DNA of 64,000 nt from Bifidobacterium canis (lineage in GTDB: Bacteria > Actinomycetota > Actinomycetes > Actinomycetales > Bifidobacteriaceae): contig NZ_WNLP01000003.1 in NCBI RefSeq assembly GCF_009727065.1, forward strand, positions 62,001 to 126,000, given 5' to 3'. Below, piece by piece: positions 13,235 through 21,908 of this stretch (positions are counted from its first letter, which is position 1; the number at the start of each line of letters is the position of its first letter). The translations under genes and the position numbers were made by a program. The notes beneath the pieces are model-generated. The model saw only the letters and a program-made list of their open reading frames with translations. It was not told the DNA's origin and did no database searches.

Positions 13235-13963
13235 CTAGTTGTTCATAGAATGCAGATATGTGCTGCAGCGTGCGGCAAACCCGGAGAATGCCTGCTCGCC
13301 GAGCGCCTGCGTCTGCGAATAATTCGCGGCGAAATCCTCGCGAATCTGCGATTTCGAGCAGCCGTTCGCCTTGAGATCTTTGACCACTGACGGCTCGTCG
13401 AGCCATTCCTCAAGCAGCTGCGGAGTGAGTTCCAAATGGAACTGCAAGCCAAGCGCCGAGCCGAAACGGAACGCCTGCACCTTCGTGTTCGTGGAACGCG
13501 CGAGCAGCGTGGCGTCGGCGGGCAGGCTGATGCACTCGCTGTGATATTGGAACACATTGAGTTCCTTGTTCCACATGGAGAAATAGTCGTGTTTTGCGAC
13601 GCGCTTGATCGGGTAGATGCCGATTTCCGGTGCGCTCGCCTTCTTGATTTTCGCGCCGAGCGCCGCGCCGATCAGCTGGTGGCCGAGACACACTCCGAGC
13701 ACTGGTTTATTGGTGCTGATCGCCGCGCGAATCAGCTTCATTTCCGCTTTGAGCCCGGGGTAGTCGTCGGTGTCGTTGACCGACATCGGCCCGCCCATCA
13801 CCACAAGGCCGGCGATCTCATCGAAATCAGGAAGATCGGGTTTCTTGTGCTTGGCGATGTTCAACGTTTGAGTGGGCAGATCGATCTCATCAAGATCGGA
13901 GAGAATGAGCCCAGGTTTCTCCCAATCGGCATGCTGAAGAATAAGAACTTCCGGTTTCGTCAT
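13235..13963 (-). CDS. Class I glutamine amidotransferase (GATase1) protein
   Basis: A stand-alone 242-residue GATase1 domain. The nucleophile elbow is GVCLGHQLIGAA (Cys), the oxyanion strand is VVMGGPMSVND, and the catalytic His is in GLQFHLELTP. It resembles the GuaA-like amidotransferases often annotated as GMP synthase domain proteins, but no synthetase domain is attached or adjacent, so the acceptor reaction is unknown. It lies upstream of the ABC-F gene on the same strand with a 49-base gap and may be cotranscribed. Confidence 0.85.
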   Translation of the reverse strand: MTKPEVLILQHADWEKPGLILSDLDEIDLPTQTLNIAKHKKPDLPDFDEIAGLVVMGGPMSVNDTDDYPGLKAEMKLIRAAISTNKPVLGVCLGHQLIGAALGAKIKKASAPEIGIYPIKRVAKHDYFSMWNKELNVFQYHSECISLPADATLLARSTNTKVQAFRFGSALGLQFHLELTPQLLEEWLDEPSVVKDLKANGCSKSQIREDFAANYSQTQALGEQAFSGFAARCSTYLHSMNN

Positions 13964-14022
13964 GCCTTCATTCTCTCATTGCCCTTAACATTGGCGGTTT
14001 TCTGGTTCAGCTGTAGTGAAAA

Positions 14023-14072
14023 TGCCTCTTTCAGCTCGAGGTACTGGGCAGTAGCCCGAGCTGAAAGAGGCA
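14023..14072 (-). terminator. Terminator downstream of ilvN
   Basis: TGCCTCTTTCAGCTCG (14023-14038) pairs perfectly with CGAGCTGAAAGAGGCA (14057-14072). On the minus strand the stem is followed by TTTTC, fitting termination of the ilvB-ilvN transcript. Confidence 0.85.
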
Positions 14073-14119
14073 CTAGTGAGATTAACTATTATTATTCGTT
14101 CACGTATTATTCGCTCGCG

Positions 14120-14674
14120 TCAGCGGCCGGTTATTTCGGAACCGACCACTTTCTCGCTCAGCGCGCGCGGTCCGCGGGTCATCGCGACCGCGCCGGAACG
14201 CACGAGTTCAATGATGCCGTAGTGTTCGAGCAGTCCGAGCAGTGCGTCGATTTTGCCGCCCGCGCCGGTCGCTTCGATCGTGAGCGACTCCGGGTTCACG
14301 TCGACGACGCTCACGCGGAAGAGACGTACGATCTCAAGCACATCGGAACGATTCGACTCGTCCGCCGCCACTTTGATGAGCACGAGTTCGCGCTCGACCG
14401 TGGTGGAGTCGTCGAGATCGACGATCTTGAGCACATGCAGCAGTTTGTTGAGCTGCTTGATGATCTGCTCGAGCGGCACTTCCTCCACGTCGGCGGTCAC
14501 GGTGAGACGTGAGATGTCGGGGCGCTCGGTTGGAGACACCGACAGTGAGTTGATATTGAACGCGCGGCGGGCGAACAGTCCGGAGATGCGGGCGAGCACG
14601 CCTGGGCGGTTTTCTACGAGCACCGACAGCGTGTGACGCTGGGAACCCGGCTTGGATGCTGGATATGATGCCAT
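14120..14674 (-). CDS. ilvN: Acetolactate synthase small (regulatory) subunit
   Basis: Regulatory subunit that confers valine feedback on the IlvB catalytic subunit in branched-chain amino acid synthesis. The 184-residue protein has an N-terminal ACT domain (HTLSVLVENRPGVLARISGLFARRAFNINSL-type, about 11-85) and a C-terminal ALS_ss domain (LVLIKVAADESNRSDVLEI onward). A strong GAGGAGGGGAG site precedes ATG 14674, and only 17 bases separate it from the ilvB stop, so the two are cotranscribed. Confidence 0.96.
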   Translation of the reverse strand: MASYPASKPGSQRHTLSVLVENRPGVLARISGLFARRAFNINSLSVSPTERPDISRLTVTADVEEVPLEQIIKQLNKLLHVLKIVDLDDSTTVERELVLIKVAADESNRSDVLEIVRLFRVSVVDVNPESLTIEATGAGGKIDALLGLLEHYGIIELVRSGAVAMTRGPRALSEKVVGSEITGR

Positions 14675-14691
14675 GATTGCTGCTCCCCTCC

Positions 14692-16659
14692 TCAGTTCTG
14701 TTCCTCGGTGATGATTGCGGCTTCTTCGTCGGCTTCAGGGTCTGAATCGACGTCATCGCCAGCGGGATCGGTGTTGAACGAGGTGCCTGCCGGCACGGTG
14801 TCAACGCCGTCTGCTTCGTGCAACGGCTTGATGCCCGGCAGATAGGTGACGTTGTCGTTCGAATCGCCGGCGGCGACCATCGGCCATACCATCGCGTCTT
14901 TCCACACACGGAAGTCGATGAGCACGGGGCGGTCGTTGATCGCATTGGCCTGCTTGATCGCCTCGACTGCCTCTTCCTTCGTGCGGGCACGCAGACCAAC
15001 GCAGCCGTAGGCCTCGGCGAGTTTCACGAAGTCCGGCACGCCTTCCAAGCCGGTCTGCTCCTCTTCGTGGAGGATCGTCGCCGAATAGTGCTTGTTGTAG
15101 AACAGCGTCTGCCATTGGCGGACCATGCCATACACCGAATTGTTGAGCAACGCGATCTTGACGGGAGTGCCTTCGAGGAAGGCCGCGGCGAGCTCTTCGG
15201 AGGTCATCTGGAACGAGCCGTCACCGTCGATGAGCCACACCGGCTTCTTGCCATCGAAGTACCGCTGGGAGCCGACTTCGGCGCCGATGGCGGCAGGCAG
15301 ACCAAAGCCCATCGTGCCGAGGCCACCGGAGGAGATCCACTGGTGAGGCTTATGGAAGGTGATGAACTGCGTAGCCCACATCTGATGCTGACCCACGCCT
15401 GACACCCAGATCGTGTCTGGGCTCGCTTGCGCGGAGAGTTGCTCGACGACCCACTGCGGGGCGAGCGTTCCATCAGGCGACTCCTGATAGGTGAGCGGGT
15501 ACTTTTCACGCCATTTGTTGATGAGGTTCCACCATGTGGTGAGGTTCGGCTTGCCGTGCATCGCGTGTGCGCGTTCGATGCGGGGGAGCAGTGCCTGAAT
15601 CACCGTCTTCACGTCGCCGACGATCGGCACATCCGGTTCACGGTTCTTGCCGATTTCCGCGGGATCGATGTCGATGTGAATCACGCGTGCACCGGGAGCG
15701 AAGGCCTCCAGCTTGCCGGTCACACGGTCGTCGAAGCGGGCACCGATGGCCACGAGCAGGTCGGAGCGTTGCACGGCTCCGGTCGCGGCGATCGTGCCGT
15801 GCATGCCGAGCATGCCGAGCACTGCCGGGTCGTCGTCGGGCACGATGCCGCGAGCCGGCAGCGTGGTGACGATCGGTGCGCCGGTGAGGTCGGAGAGCGC
15901 CTTGATCTCTTCGCCGGCGTCGGAGCGCACAGCGCCTCCGCCCACATACAGCACCGGGCGGAATGCGTGCTGGAACAGCTTGGCGGCGTCGTCAAGTACA
16001 CGACCGTGCGCTTCGGTGGTCGGATTGTAGCCGGGCAGAATCATGCGCTGCGGCCAAGTGTAGAACATTTCGCCGTTCTGAGCGGTTTTCGTCAGGTCGA
16101 CCACAACAGGCCCAGGGCGGCCGGAACGGGCTATGTAGTGCGCTTCGGTGAGCACGCGCGGAATGTCTTGCGCGTTCGTCACGAGGTATGAGTGCTTGGC
16201 GACGGGGTAGGTCGCTCCCACGATGTCGGCTTCCTGGAAGGCATCGGTGCCGATGGAGTCAACGCCCACCTGACCGGTGATGACGATCATCGGAACCGAA
16301 TCCATGTTCGCGTCGGCGATGGCGGTGATCACATTCGTGGCGCCTGGGCCGGATGTGACGATGCACACGCCCACTTCACCGGTTGCGACGGCATAGCCTT
16401 CTGCCGCATGGCCTGCCGCCTGTTCGTGGCGGGCGAGCACGAAACGGAACTTCGTGTTGCTGTCAATGGCATCGTAGACCGGCAGAATGGCGCCGCCCGG
16501 AATGCCGAATACGTCTTTGACACCCAGATCTTCCAGCGAGCGTACCAGCGCTTGTGCGCCGGTCATTTTCTCGCCGTCGACTATGGTGCGCTTGTGCATA
16601 TGCTGGCTGGCGCCCGGCTTGGCTACGCCGCTGAACGCCTGCAAGGGTGTTGGTGACAC
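14692..16659 (-). CDS. ilvB: Acetolactate synthase large (catalytic) subunit
   Basis: ThDP-dependent enzyme joining two pyruvates, or pyruvate and 2-oxobutyrate, in the first common step of Val/Leu/Ile synthesis. Motifs: GIPGGAILPVYDAI with the ThDP Glu in the following ARHEQAAGHAAEGYA, IVTSGPGATNVI, the FAD-binding middle domain (LVAIGARFDDRVTGK), and the ThDP/Mg motif LIDGDGSFQMTSEELAAA. I choose GTG 16659 (AAAGAGG ten bases upstream; product VSPTPLQAFSGVAKPGA, 655 aa). The C-terminus carries an acidic extension (DDVDSDPEADEEAA). I looked for a leucine/valine-rich attenuator peptide in 16660-16935 and did not find one. Confidence 0.96.
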   Translation of the reverse strand: MSPTPLQAFSGVAKPGASQHMHKRTIVDGEKMTGAQALVRSLEDLGVKDVFGIPGGAILPVYDAIDSNTKFRFVLARHEQAAGHAAEGYAVATGEVGVCIVTSGPGATNVITAIADANMDSVPMIVITGQVGVDSIGTDAFQEADIVGATYPVAKHSYLVTNAQDIPRVLTEAHYIARSGRPGPVVVDLTKTAQNGEMFYTWPQRMILPGYNPTTEAHGRVLDDAAKLFQHAFRPVLYVGGGAVRSDAGEEIKALSDLTGAPIVTTLPARGIVPDDDPAVLGMLGMHGTIAATGAVQRSDLLVAIGARFDDRVTGKLEAFAPGARVIHIDIDPAEIGKNREPDVPIVGDVKTVIQALLPRIERAHAMHGKPNLTTWWNLINKWREKYPLTYQESPDGTLAPQWVVEQLSAQASPDTIWVSGVGQHQMWATQFITFHKPHQWISSGGLGTMGFGLPAAIGAEVGSQRYFDGKKPVWLIDGDGSFQMTSEELAAAFLEGTPVKIALLNNSVYGMVRQWQTLFYNKHYSATILHEEEQTGLEGVPDFVKLAEAYGCVGLRARTKEEAVEAIKQANAINDRPVLIDFRVWKDAMVWPMVAAGDSNDNVTYLPGIKPLHEADGVDTVPAGTSFNTDPAGDDVDSDPEADEEAAIITEEQN

Positions 16660-16935
16660 TGTGTCCTCTTTCGTGCTGTGTTGTGTTGTGCCACGCATCG
16701 CTTTCCGGTTGTGCCGTCCGCAGTGCGCGAATGTGAGACGTCGCACGAAGGCCCATTCGCCGTCGCGTGCCGGTCTTGCGAGTCATACTACTGGATTTGC
16801 CACGGCGATGACTTCTGTGACCGCATGCTGAATGCATTTATGGGCAACACTAAAAATGACCCATATACACAGATCGCACGGAAAAGCATCCAACGATCCG
16901 CATATATAGGTCGGTCAATCAGCCAGTAAAAGAAA

Positions 16936-17676
16936 TCAGGACTTGCTCGCAGTCTGCTCCTGCTGCTCAGCTTTCTCACGCTCGTCGAGCACATGCCACG
17001 CCTGCTCAGCTGCCGCGAGCTGTGCCTTGCGCTTGCTCGATCCGACGCCGACGCCCAGCACTTCCTTCGACTTGCCGAGCATCGCATACGCGGTGAACTC
17101 GAGCGCATACTCCGGCCCGCTCACAGCCATGCGATACACCGGATCCGGCAGCTTCATCTCGTGCGCCTTCACCGTGAGCGACGTCTTCCAATCCAGCGCC
17201 GGTCCCTCAGTGGCGACTTCCGCGAGTGTGCTGTCGATCAAACGGTGAATCACTTCGCGCGCAGTGTCAATGCCGTACTGCACGAACGTCGCGCCGACCA
17301 GCGACTCGAAAATATCGCACAGAATCGAGCTTTTCTGCGCGCCGCCCTGATCCGCCTCGCCCTTGCCCAGCAGAATATATGGGCCGACGTGCAGTTGGTC
17401 GCGCGCAATAACACTCAGCTCTTCCTCCGACACCGCCTTCGCGCGGATTTTCGCGAGCTGACCCTCGGTTTTGTCGGGGTAATGCTTGAACAGCGTCTCG
17501 GTGACGACGAACTCGAGCACTGCGTCGCCCAGAAATTCGAGACGCTCGTAGTTCTTCGCGCCCTCGTGCTCGTGCGAGAACGAGCGGTGAGTGAGTGCCT
17601 CGACGAGCAGATCGCCGTCGAGCGTGACGCCCAATGCGTCAAAGAGTTCCTGTGGTGCCAGTTCCTGTGTGCTCAT
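16936..17676 (-). CDS. rnc: Ribonuclease III
   Basis: Endonuclease for double-stranded RNA, used in rRNA and mRNA processing. The catalytic signature ERLEFLGDAVLEFVVTE is at about residues 44-60, the second acidic site in DIFESLVGATFVQYG near 120, and a C-terminal dsRNA-binding domain covers about 165-235 (DWKTSLTVKAHEMKLPDPVY, KRKAQLAAAEQAW). Length 246 is normal. It lies between rpmF and ilvB on the same strand, an order common in Actinobacteria. Confidence 0.96.
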   Translation of the reverse strand: MSTQELAPQELFDALGVTLDGDLLVEALTHRSFSHEHEGAKNYERLEFLGDAVLEFVVTETLFKHYPDKTEGQLAKIRAKAVSEEELSVIARDQLHVGPYILLGKGEADQGGAQKSSILCDIFESLVGATFVQYGIDTAREVIHRLIDSTLAEVATEGPALDWKTSLTVKAHEMKLPDPVYRMAVSGPEYALEFTAYAMLGKSKEVLGVGVGSSKRKAQLAAAEQAWHVLDEREKAEQQEQTASKS

Positions 17677-17785
17677 GCCAACCTCAAATAATCCGTAGTG
17701 TATTCGTAGTTTGTATTCATAATGTCCACGTACTCTTCCCGCCAGTGTAGCCGGTGCAATCTACGCACAGTAGTGTTGTCAGCAA

Positions 17786-17956
17786 AATGCCATATGCAAA
17801 AACGGCAAATCTAAACTACAGAACGGCGAAACTAGCCGGCATTTGCTGCTTTGACATTTGGATTTGCTGTTTTTACATACTTTTGGGCTGTTTTGTGTGT
17901 GTAAACGGCGAAACTACTGGTAAAAACGGCAAATCAGCTGGCAGAAATGGCAATAA
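17786..17956. repeat. Dyad repeat related to the array at 59.98-60.56 kb
   Basis: A full unit at 17842-17933 reads TTTGCTGCTTT, spacer, TTTGCTGTTTTTACA, ~30 bases, TGTAAACGGCGAA, spacer, AAAAACGGCAAA: two nested inverted repeats. A half unit (AAAAACGGCAAA, AACGGCGAAA) precedes it. This occupies most of the rnc-rpmF gap. Confidence 0.7.
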
Positions 17957-17958
17957 AA

Positions 17959-17986
17959 ATCCCTGCCACCCGTCGATGGCAGGGAT
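17959..17986 (-). terminator. Terminator of rpmF
   Basis: ATCCCTGCCA (17959-17968) pairs with TGGCAGGGAT (17977-17986); on the minus strand it is followed by TTTTATT. It lies 15 bases beyond the rpmF stop. Confidence 0.85.
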
Positions 17987-18001
17987 CTAAAGAAGTTCGA
18001 C

Positions 18002-18196
18002 TCACTTGGTGTGGGCGGAACGGATCGCTTCACGATAGACGCGGCCACGGTAGGAACCGCAGCTCGGGCAAGCCACGTGTGCGAGCGTCTGAGCGCCGCA
18101 GTTCGGGCAAGTGATCGTCTGGAGCGGCTTCGCCTTCCAGGTGGAACGACGCGTGCGCGTATTGGCGCGCGACATCTTGTACTTTGGCAGTGCCAT
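18002..18196 (-). CDS. rpmF: 50S ribosomal protein L32
   Basis: A 64-residue protein starting [21 protein letters not shown] with a zinc ribbon: [19 protein letters not shown] (two CxxC pairs), then [12 protein letters not shown]. This is the zinc-binding type of L32. It follows the DUF177 gene at 130 bases, the usual actinobacterial and Firmicute pairing. Confidence 0.96.
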   Translation of the reverse strand: MALPKYKMSRANTRTRRSTWKAKPLQTITCPNCGAQTLAHVACPSCGSYRGRVYREAIRSAHTK

Positions 18197-18326
18197 TGTT
18201 GTATCCTCTGTTTCGTTCGAACAATATGAGCTTAAGCGTTCAGAATCTTAACGCGCGGCCAGTACAAATACTGAATACTGCGCGGCGCGAGCGTGAACTC
18301 GCGCAGAGTTTACGCAGAAGCTCACA

Positions 18327-18923
18327 TTACTCGTTCTGTTCGCGCTCGAGCTGCTCTTTGAGTGCTTCCAAGCCGGCGAAACGGTTGTCTACAACGTCAT
18401 GCTTATGCTCGGGATGCTCGTTGAGATCGACGCCGCACTGCGGGCACAGTCCCTTGCAATCCGGCTTGCACAGCGGCTTCAGAGGCAGCGCGTCGGCGAA
18501 CGTGTCGCGCAGCAGCGGCTCGATATCCGCAAACGCGCCGTTGTCGATGAGCGGATACACGTCGCTGGATTCCTCTTCGCCGGCGATGATATCGACGTCT
18601 TCGTTCTCGTTTTTCTTGGAATCTTCCTCTTCATATGGGAAGAACGCGGTGACCTGCTCGCTCCAATCGCCGTCGAGATTCTTGTCGCACCGCGCGCACA
18701 CGGCATGCACGGGCGCGGTGAGAGTGCCGGTGAAGATCAGTCCGTCGACGATCGAATCGAACTGACCGTCAACGTGGATCGGCGCGCCCTCCTTGACACC
18801 CACGATCGTGTCGCCGATGCCACTCGGCGCGGGGAATTCGCGCTCGATACGCGACGTCTGCCCTGCGCGCGAACCAACCTGCGCCACAGGAATCGTCCAA
18901 TCTGTGTATTCAACACGTGCCAT
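18327..18923 (-). CDS. DUF177 (YceD-like) protein
   Basis: A 198-residue YceD/DUF177 protein, a family linked to 23S rRNA and L32 through its constant position upstream of rpmF. The N-terminal half is a beta-rich domain with a CARCDKNLDG motif; the C-terminal CKPDCKGLCPQCGVDLNEH has three or four cysteines that could bind a metal. A short acidic stretch (EEEDSKKNENEDVD) lies between. It sits between the DivIVA-like gene and rpmF on the same strand. Confidence 0.88.
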   Translation of the reverse strand: MARVEYTDWTIPVAQVGSRAGQTSRIEREFPAPSGIGDTIVGVKEGAPIHVDGQFDSIVDGLIFTGTLTAPVHAVCARCDKNLDGDWSEQVTAFFPYEEEDSKKNENEDVDIIAGEEESSDVYPLIDNGAFADIEPLLRDTFADALPLKPLCKPDCKGLCPQCGVDLNEHPEHKHDVVDNRFAGLEALKEQLEREQNE

Positions 18924-19005
18924 ATCTATTCAGTCCTCTAAAAACTCTATATAATTACTTATTTTCCGATTATTCTCAACCGAGCCGCTGAGCTTGCTAT
19001 TCCTG

Positions 19006-19698
19006 TTATTCCTGCGGGTAGTCGCTCTCCTCGGCGTGCGGCAGCTCCTCGCGAGCCTTCGCCTCGCGTTCTTCGAGCACGTTGAGCCCGCCCTCCACGT
19101 CGCGGGTCATCTTGCCGAGCTGCGAGTGCAGCTCGTTCATCACTTTGAGGCAATACTCGTCAGCGCCTTGGGTGAGGCGGTCGCTCGCGGCCTGCGCCTT
19201 GTCGATCATCGCCTTGGCTTTCTGGCGCGCGATCTGCGTCACCTTTTCTTCGGAAGCTAGGTATTCCGCGCGGTCGTTCGCGTCGCGCACGATATTCGCC
19301 GCGCGCGACTGCGCCGCCGAAATCATCACGTTCGCCTGCGATTGCGCGTTCGCTAAGCGACTCTCCGCCTCGCGCATCAGCGCGGAGGCGCGCTCGAGCT
19401 GCACGGGAAGCTTCGTTTTGAGATCTTCGAGTTTGTCGAGAAAATCATCGCGGTCGATTTTGATGCTCGACGGGGAGAAAATCGAACCTTTCGCATCGGT
19501 GAGCATCGATTCCATTGAATCGATGATGTCGTAGACCGTGGTGAATTCCGCCTTGCGCAATTCATCTGGATCGGGCGCGCCTTCGCGCAGATCCGGCAGA
19601 TCGTCCATGTTGAACGCAGGCTTGGAGTTGTTGGAACTGGTTTCCCCGCCGCTCACCACCTGCGTGTTCCGGGTATCGTCATCGTCCTGCTGAGCCAT
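19006..19698 (-). CDS. DivIVA-like coiled-coil protein
   Basis: A 230-residue hydrophilic protein. After a disordered N-terminus (1-45), residues about 47-200 form long helices rich in Glu, Gln, Ala and Arg (LQLERASALMREAESRLANAQ, then AANIVRDANDRAEYLASEEKV), as in DivIVA-family cytoskeletal scaffolds. Actinobacterial genes at this position, between coaD and the DUF177 gene, are annotated as cell-division initiation proteins. No enzymatic motif is visible. Function in polar growth or division is inferred from family and context. Confidence 0.75.
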   Translation of the reverse strand: MAQQDDDDTRNTQVVSGGETSSNNSKPAFNMDDLPDLREGAPDPDELRKAEFTTVYDIIDSMESMLTDAKGSIFSPSSIKIDRDDFLDKLEDLKTKLPVQLERASALMREAESRLANAQSQANVMISAAQSRAANIVRDANDRAEYLASEEKVTQIARQKAKAMIDKAQAASDRLTQGADEYCLKVMNELHSQLGKMTRDVEGGLNVLEEREAKAREELPHAEESDYPQE

Positions 19699-19750
19699 CT
19701 TCGCTCCTCTCCCTCTGCTTGCGTGCGCGAACCGTGCTCTGCGCGCGTGC

Positions 19751-20230
19751 TTACTGCAGCGCCTTCTTCAATAGTGGCACAACATAGTCGGGCACCATGC
19801 CGGTGATGTCGCCGCCGTGTCGCGCCACGTCTTTGACTATCGAGCTCGAGATATGCTCAAGTGCCGGATTCGCCGGCAGGAACATCGTCTCGACGTCTGC
19901 CAAATGACGGTTCACCAGCGCCATGCCAAGTTCAGCTTCGTAATCACCGTTCTGGCGCAGTCCTTTCACGATGACCGGTGCGTTCACTTTGCGGCAGTAG
20001 TCGGTGATGAGTCCGTCGGTCCATGCGACCACATAGTTCGTGTAGCCGGAGTCTTCCAACGAATGTTTGATGATATCGACGCGTTCGGTTTCAGTGAACA
20101 GCGGTTGCTTCATTGCATTGACCGCCACGACGACGTGCACTTGCGTGAAGAGTTTGCAGCAGCGCTTGATAACGTCGAGATGGCCGTTCGTCACTGGGTC
20201 GAACGAGCCTGGGCATACAGCGATTGTCAT
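19751..20230 (-). CDS. coaD: Phosphopantetheine adenylyltransferase
   Basis: Penultimate step of coenzyme A synthesis: 4'-phosphopantetheine plus ATP gives dephospho-CoA. The 159-residue protein begins [20 protein letters not shown], which contains the nucleotidyltransferase (T/N)GH motif, and has [16 protein letters not shown] near the end. The open frame extends far upstream, but ATG 20230 gives the exact family length. A TAGGCT hexamer 7 bases upstream (complement of 20238-20243) and no ribosome site suggest a leaderless transcript. First gene of the leftward coaD-divIVA-DUF177-rpmF group. Confidence 0.95.
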   Translation of the reverse strand: MTIAVCPGSFDPVTNGHLDVIKRCCKLFTQVHVVVAVNAMKQPLFTETERVDIIKHSLEDSGYTNYVVAWTDGLITDYCRKVNAPVIVKGLRQNGDYEAELGMALVNRHLADVETMFLPANPALEHISSSIVKDVARHGGDITGMVPDYVVPLLKKALQ

Positions 20231-20237
20231 ACGCACC

Positions 20238-20243
20238 AGCCTA
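20238..20243 (-). promoter_or_regulatory. -10-like hexamer of a leaderless coaD promoter
   Basis: TAGGCT on the minus strand, 7 bases before the coaD ATG, with no Shine-Dalgarno sequence between. Confidence 0.45.
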
Positions 20244-20434
20244 CTTACAGGCGTGCGCAAACCGTGTTTCGCACTGGGTGTAACGGGGTGGTTCTGCACA
20301 ATGGGTGCACATTGTGTACATCGTGCGATGAATGGGAGGGTTGGCGTAGAATCGTGCAATAGCTGGAATAGCGACGACGTTGGTATGTTGCACATATGTG
20401 TGCGTTCATGTGTGTGCTGATGTGAGGAGGTTAC

Positions 20435-20746
20435 ATGGATCTCAATTTGGATCTCATTGATGTGAAGAATGCGTTGGACGACAACACGGCGGCTCAGACG
20501 GAACCGAGCAGCGACACCGGCACTGCCGTGCTGGAGAAGACTCAGACCGAGGAAAGTCGCGTTGACGACGGCGATGCCGACCGTTTCGCACACTATGTGT
20601 CGCGTGACCGCATCGCTGAGTCGCGGTTGACCGGCCGCCCTGTGGTGGCGTTGTGCGGCAAGGTGTGGGTGCCGAAGCGCAATCCGAAGGATTACCCGAT
20701 CTGCCCAGATTGCAAGCGCATCTACGACGAGATGACGGGCAAGTAA
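20435..20746 (+). CDS. DUF3039 family protein
   Basis: A 103-residue protein with an acidic N-terminus and a conserved C-terminal half: [41 protein letters not shown]. The single Cys at VALCG together with CPDC could form a small zinc site. DUF3039 proteins are widespread and short in Actinobacteria, with no known function. GGAGG lies 6 bases before ATG 20435. It is monocistronic, ending at a strong terminator. Confidence 0.85.
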   Translation: MDLNLDLIDVKNALDDNTAAQTEPSSDTGTAVLEKTQTEESRVDDGDADRFAHYVSRDRIAESRLTGRPVVALCGKVWVPKRNPKDYPICPDCKRIYDEMTGK

Positions 20747-20774
20747 ACCTTCGCATTTCTCATAATTTTATACA

Positions 20775-20819
20775 AAGTGGGCTTGCTCAGCTGCATATCG
20801 TAGCTGAGCAAGCCCACTT
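20775..20819. terminator. Bidirectional terminator
   Basis: AAGTGGGCTTGCTCAGCT (20775-20792) and AGCTGAGCAAGCCCACTT (20802-20819) form a perfect 18-bp stem between the convergent DUF3039 gene and the aldo/keto reductase. Confidence 0.9.
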
Positions 20820-20883
20820 CGTATATACGCTGTTATTGGTCGTAAAACAGCGTGCAGTAATACAGTATTATTAATTTGCTGTA

Positions 20884-21896
20884 TTACTTATTATTTAGAG
20901 ATTTCGTCGATTTTTGCGAGCTCATCTGCTGAAAATCAGTATTATCGAGCGCGGCGAGATCGTCGAGAATCTGCTGCGGTTTCGATGCGCCGACCAGAAC
21001 CGTGGTCACTGCGTCGTCGTGCAACAGCCACGCGAGCGACATCTCCGCGAGCGACTGCCCGCGCGACTGTGCGAGCTCGTTGAGCGCGCGAATCTGCTTC
21101 ATGCGGTCGTCGGTCAGCGCAGACGCGTTGAGGAAGCGCGCATCGTGCGCAATGCGGCTGTCTGCGGGGATGCCGTTGAGATAACGGTTCGTCAGCAGTC
21201 CCTGGTCGAGCGGGGAGAATGTGATGAGTCCCTTGCCGAGTTTCTTGCCCGCTTCTTTGAGACCGTTGCGTTCGATGGTGCGGTCGAAGATGTTGTAGCG
21301 GTTCTGATTGATGATGAACGGCACGTGGCGCTCGGCGAGCATGGCGGCGGCGCGTTCGAGCGTCGGGCCGTCGTAGTTCGAAAGTCCCACGTAGAGCGCG
21401 CGCCCGCTCGTCACCGCGGTCTCCAGCGCGCCCACCGTCTCCTCGAGCGGAGTGTTCGGGTCGGGGCAGTGGTGGTAGAAGATGTCAACGTAGTCGAGTC
21501 CGAGCCGTTGCAGTGACTGGTCGAGGCTGGCGAGCAGGTATTTGCGGCTTCCGCCCACGCCATTCGGCCCGTCCCACATGTCGAAGCCGGCCTTCGTGGA
21601 GATGATCAGCTCGTCGCGGTACGGCATCAGGTCTTCGCGCAGAATATGGCCGAAGTTGCGTTCGGCGGCGCCATATTCGGGGCCGTAGTTATTGGCGAGA
21701 TCGAAGTGGAAGATGCCGTTGTCGAACGCGGTGAACACCACTTTTTCATCTGCCCATACGGCGTCAGGTCTCCGAAATTATGCCACAGTCCCAGTGCGAT
21801 GCGCGGCAGTTGCAAGCCGCTGTTGCCGCAGTGTTTGAACGCCATCGACAAGTAGCGCGACGGGTCGGGCGTGTAATGCGAAATAAAATCAGGCAT
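20884..21896 (-). pseudogene. Aldo/keto reductase (YghZ/Gpr type), one apparent frameshift
   Basis: The product aligns along its length with E. coli YghZ (L-glyceraldehyde 3-phosphate reductase type): ALGLWHNFGDLTPYG, then FDLANNYGPEYGAAE (catalytic Tyr), STKAGFDMWDG (Lys), VDIFYHHCPDPNTPLEET, GLITFSPLDQGLLTNRYLNG, VTTVLVGASKPQQI (NADPH site). The frame starting at ATG 21896 breaks at the T5 run 21742-21746; one added T (A on the coding strand) gives QMKKVVFTAFDNGIFHFD and joins both halves into about 337 residues. The enzyme reduces aldehydes such as methylglyoxal with NADPH. Confidence 0.87.
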
Positions 21897-21908
21897 CTAA
21901 AATCTCCT

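Noticed and set aside
16660-16935. Possible attenuator or leader peptide for ilvB
   Set aside because: No Leu/Val/Ile-rich short frame and no alternative terminator stem could be found.
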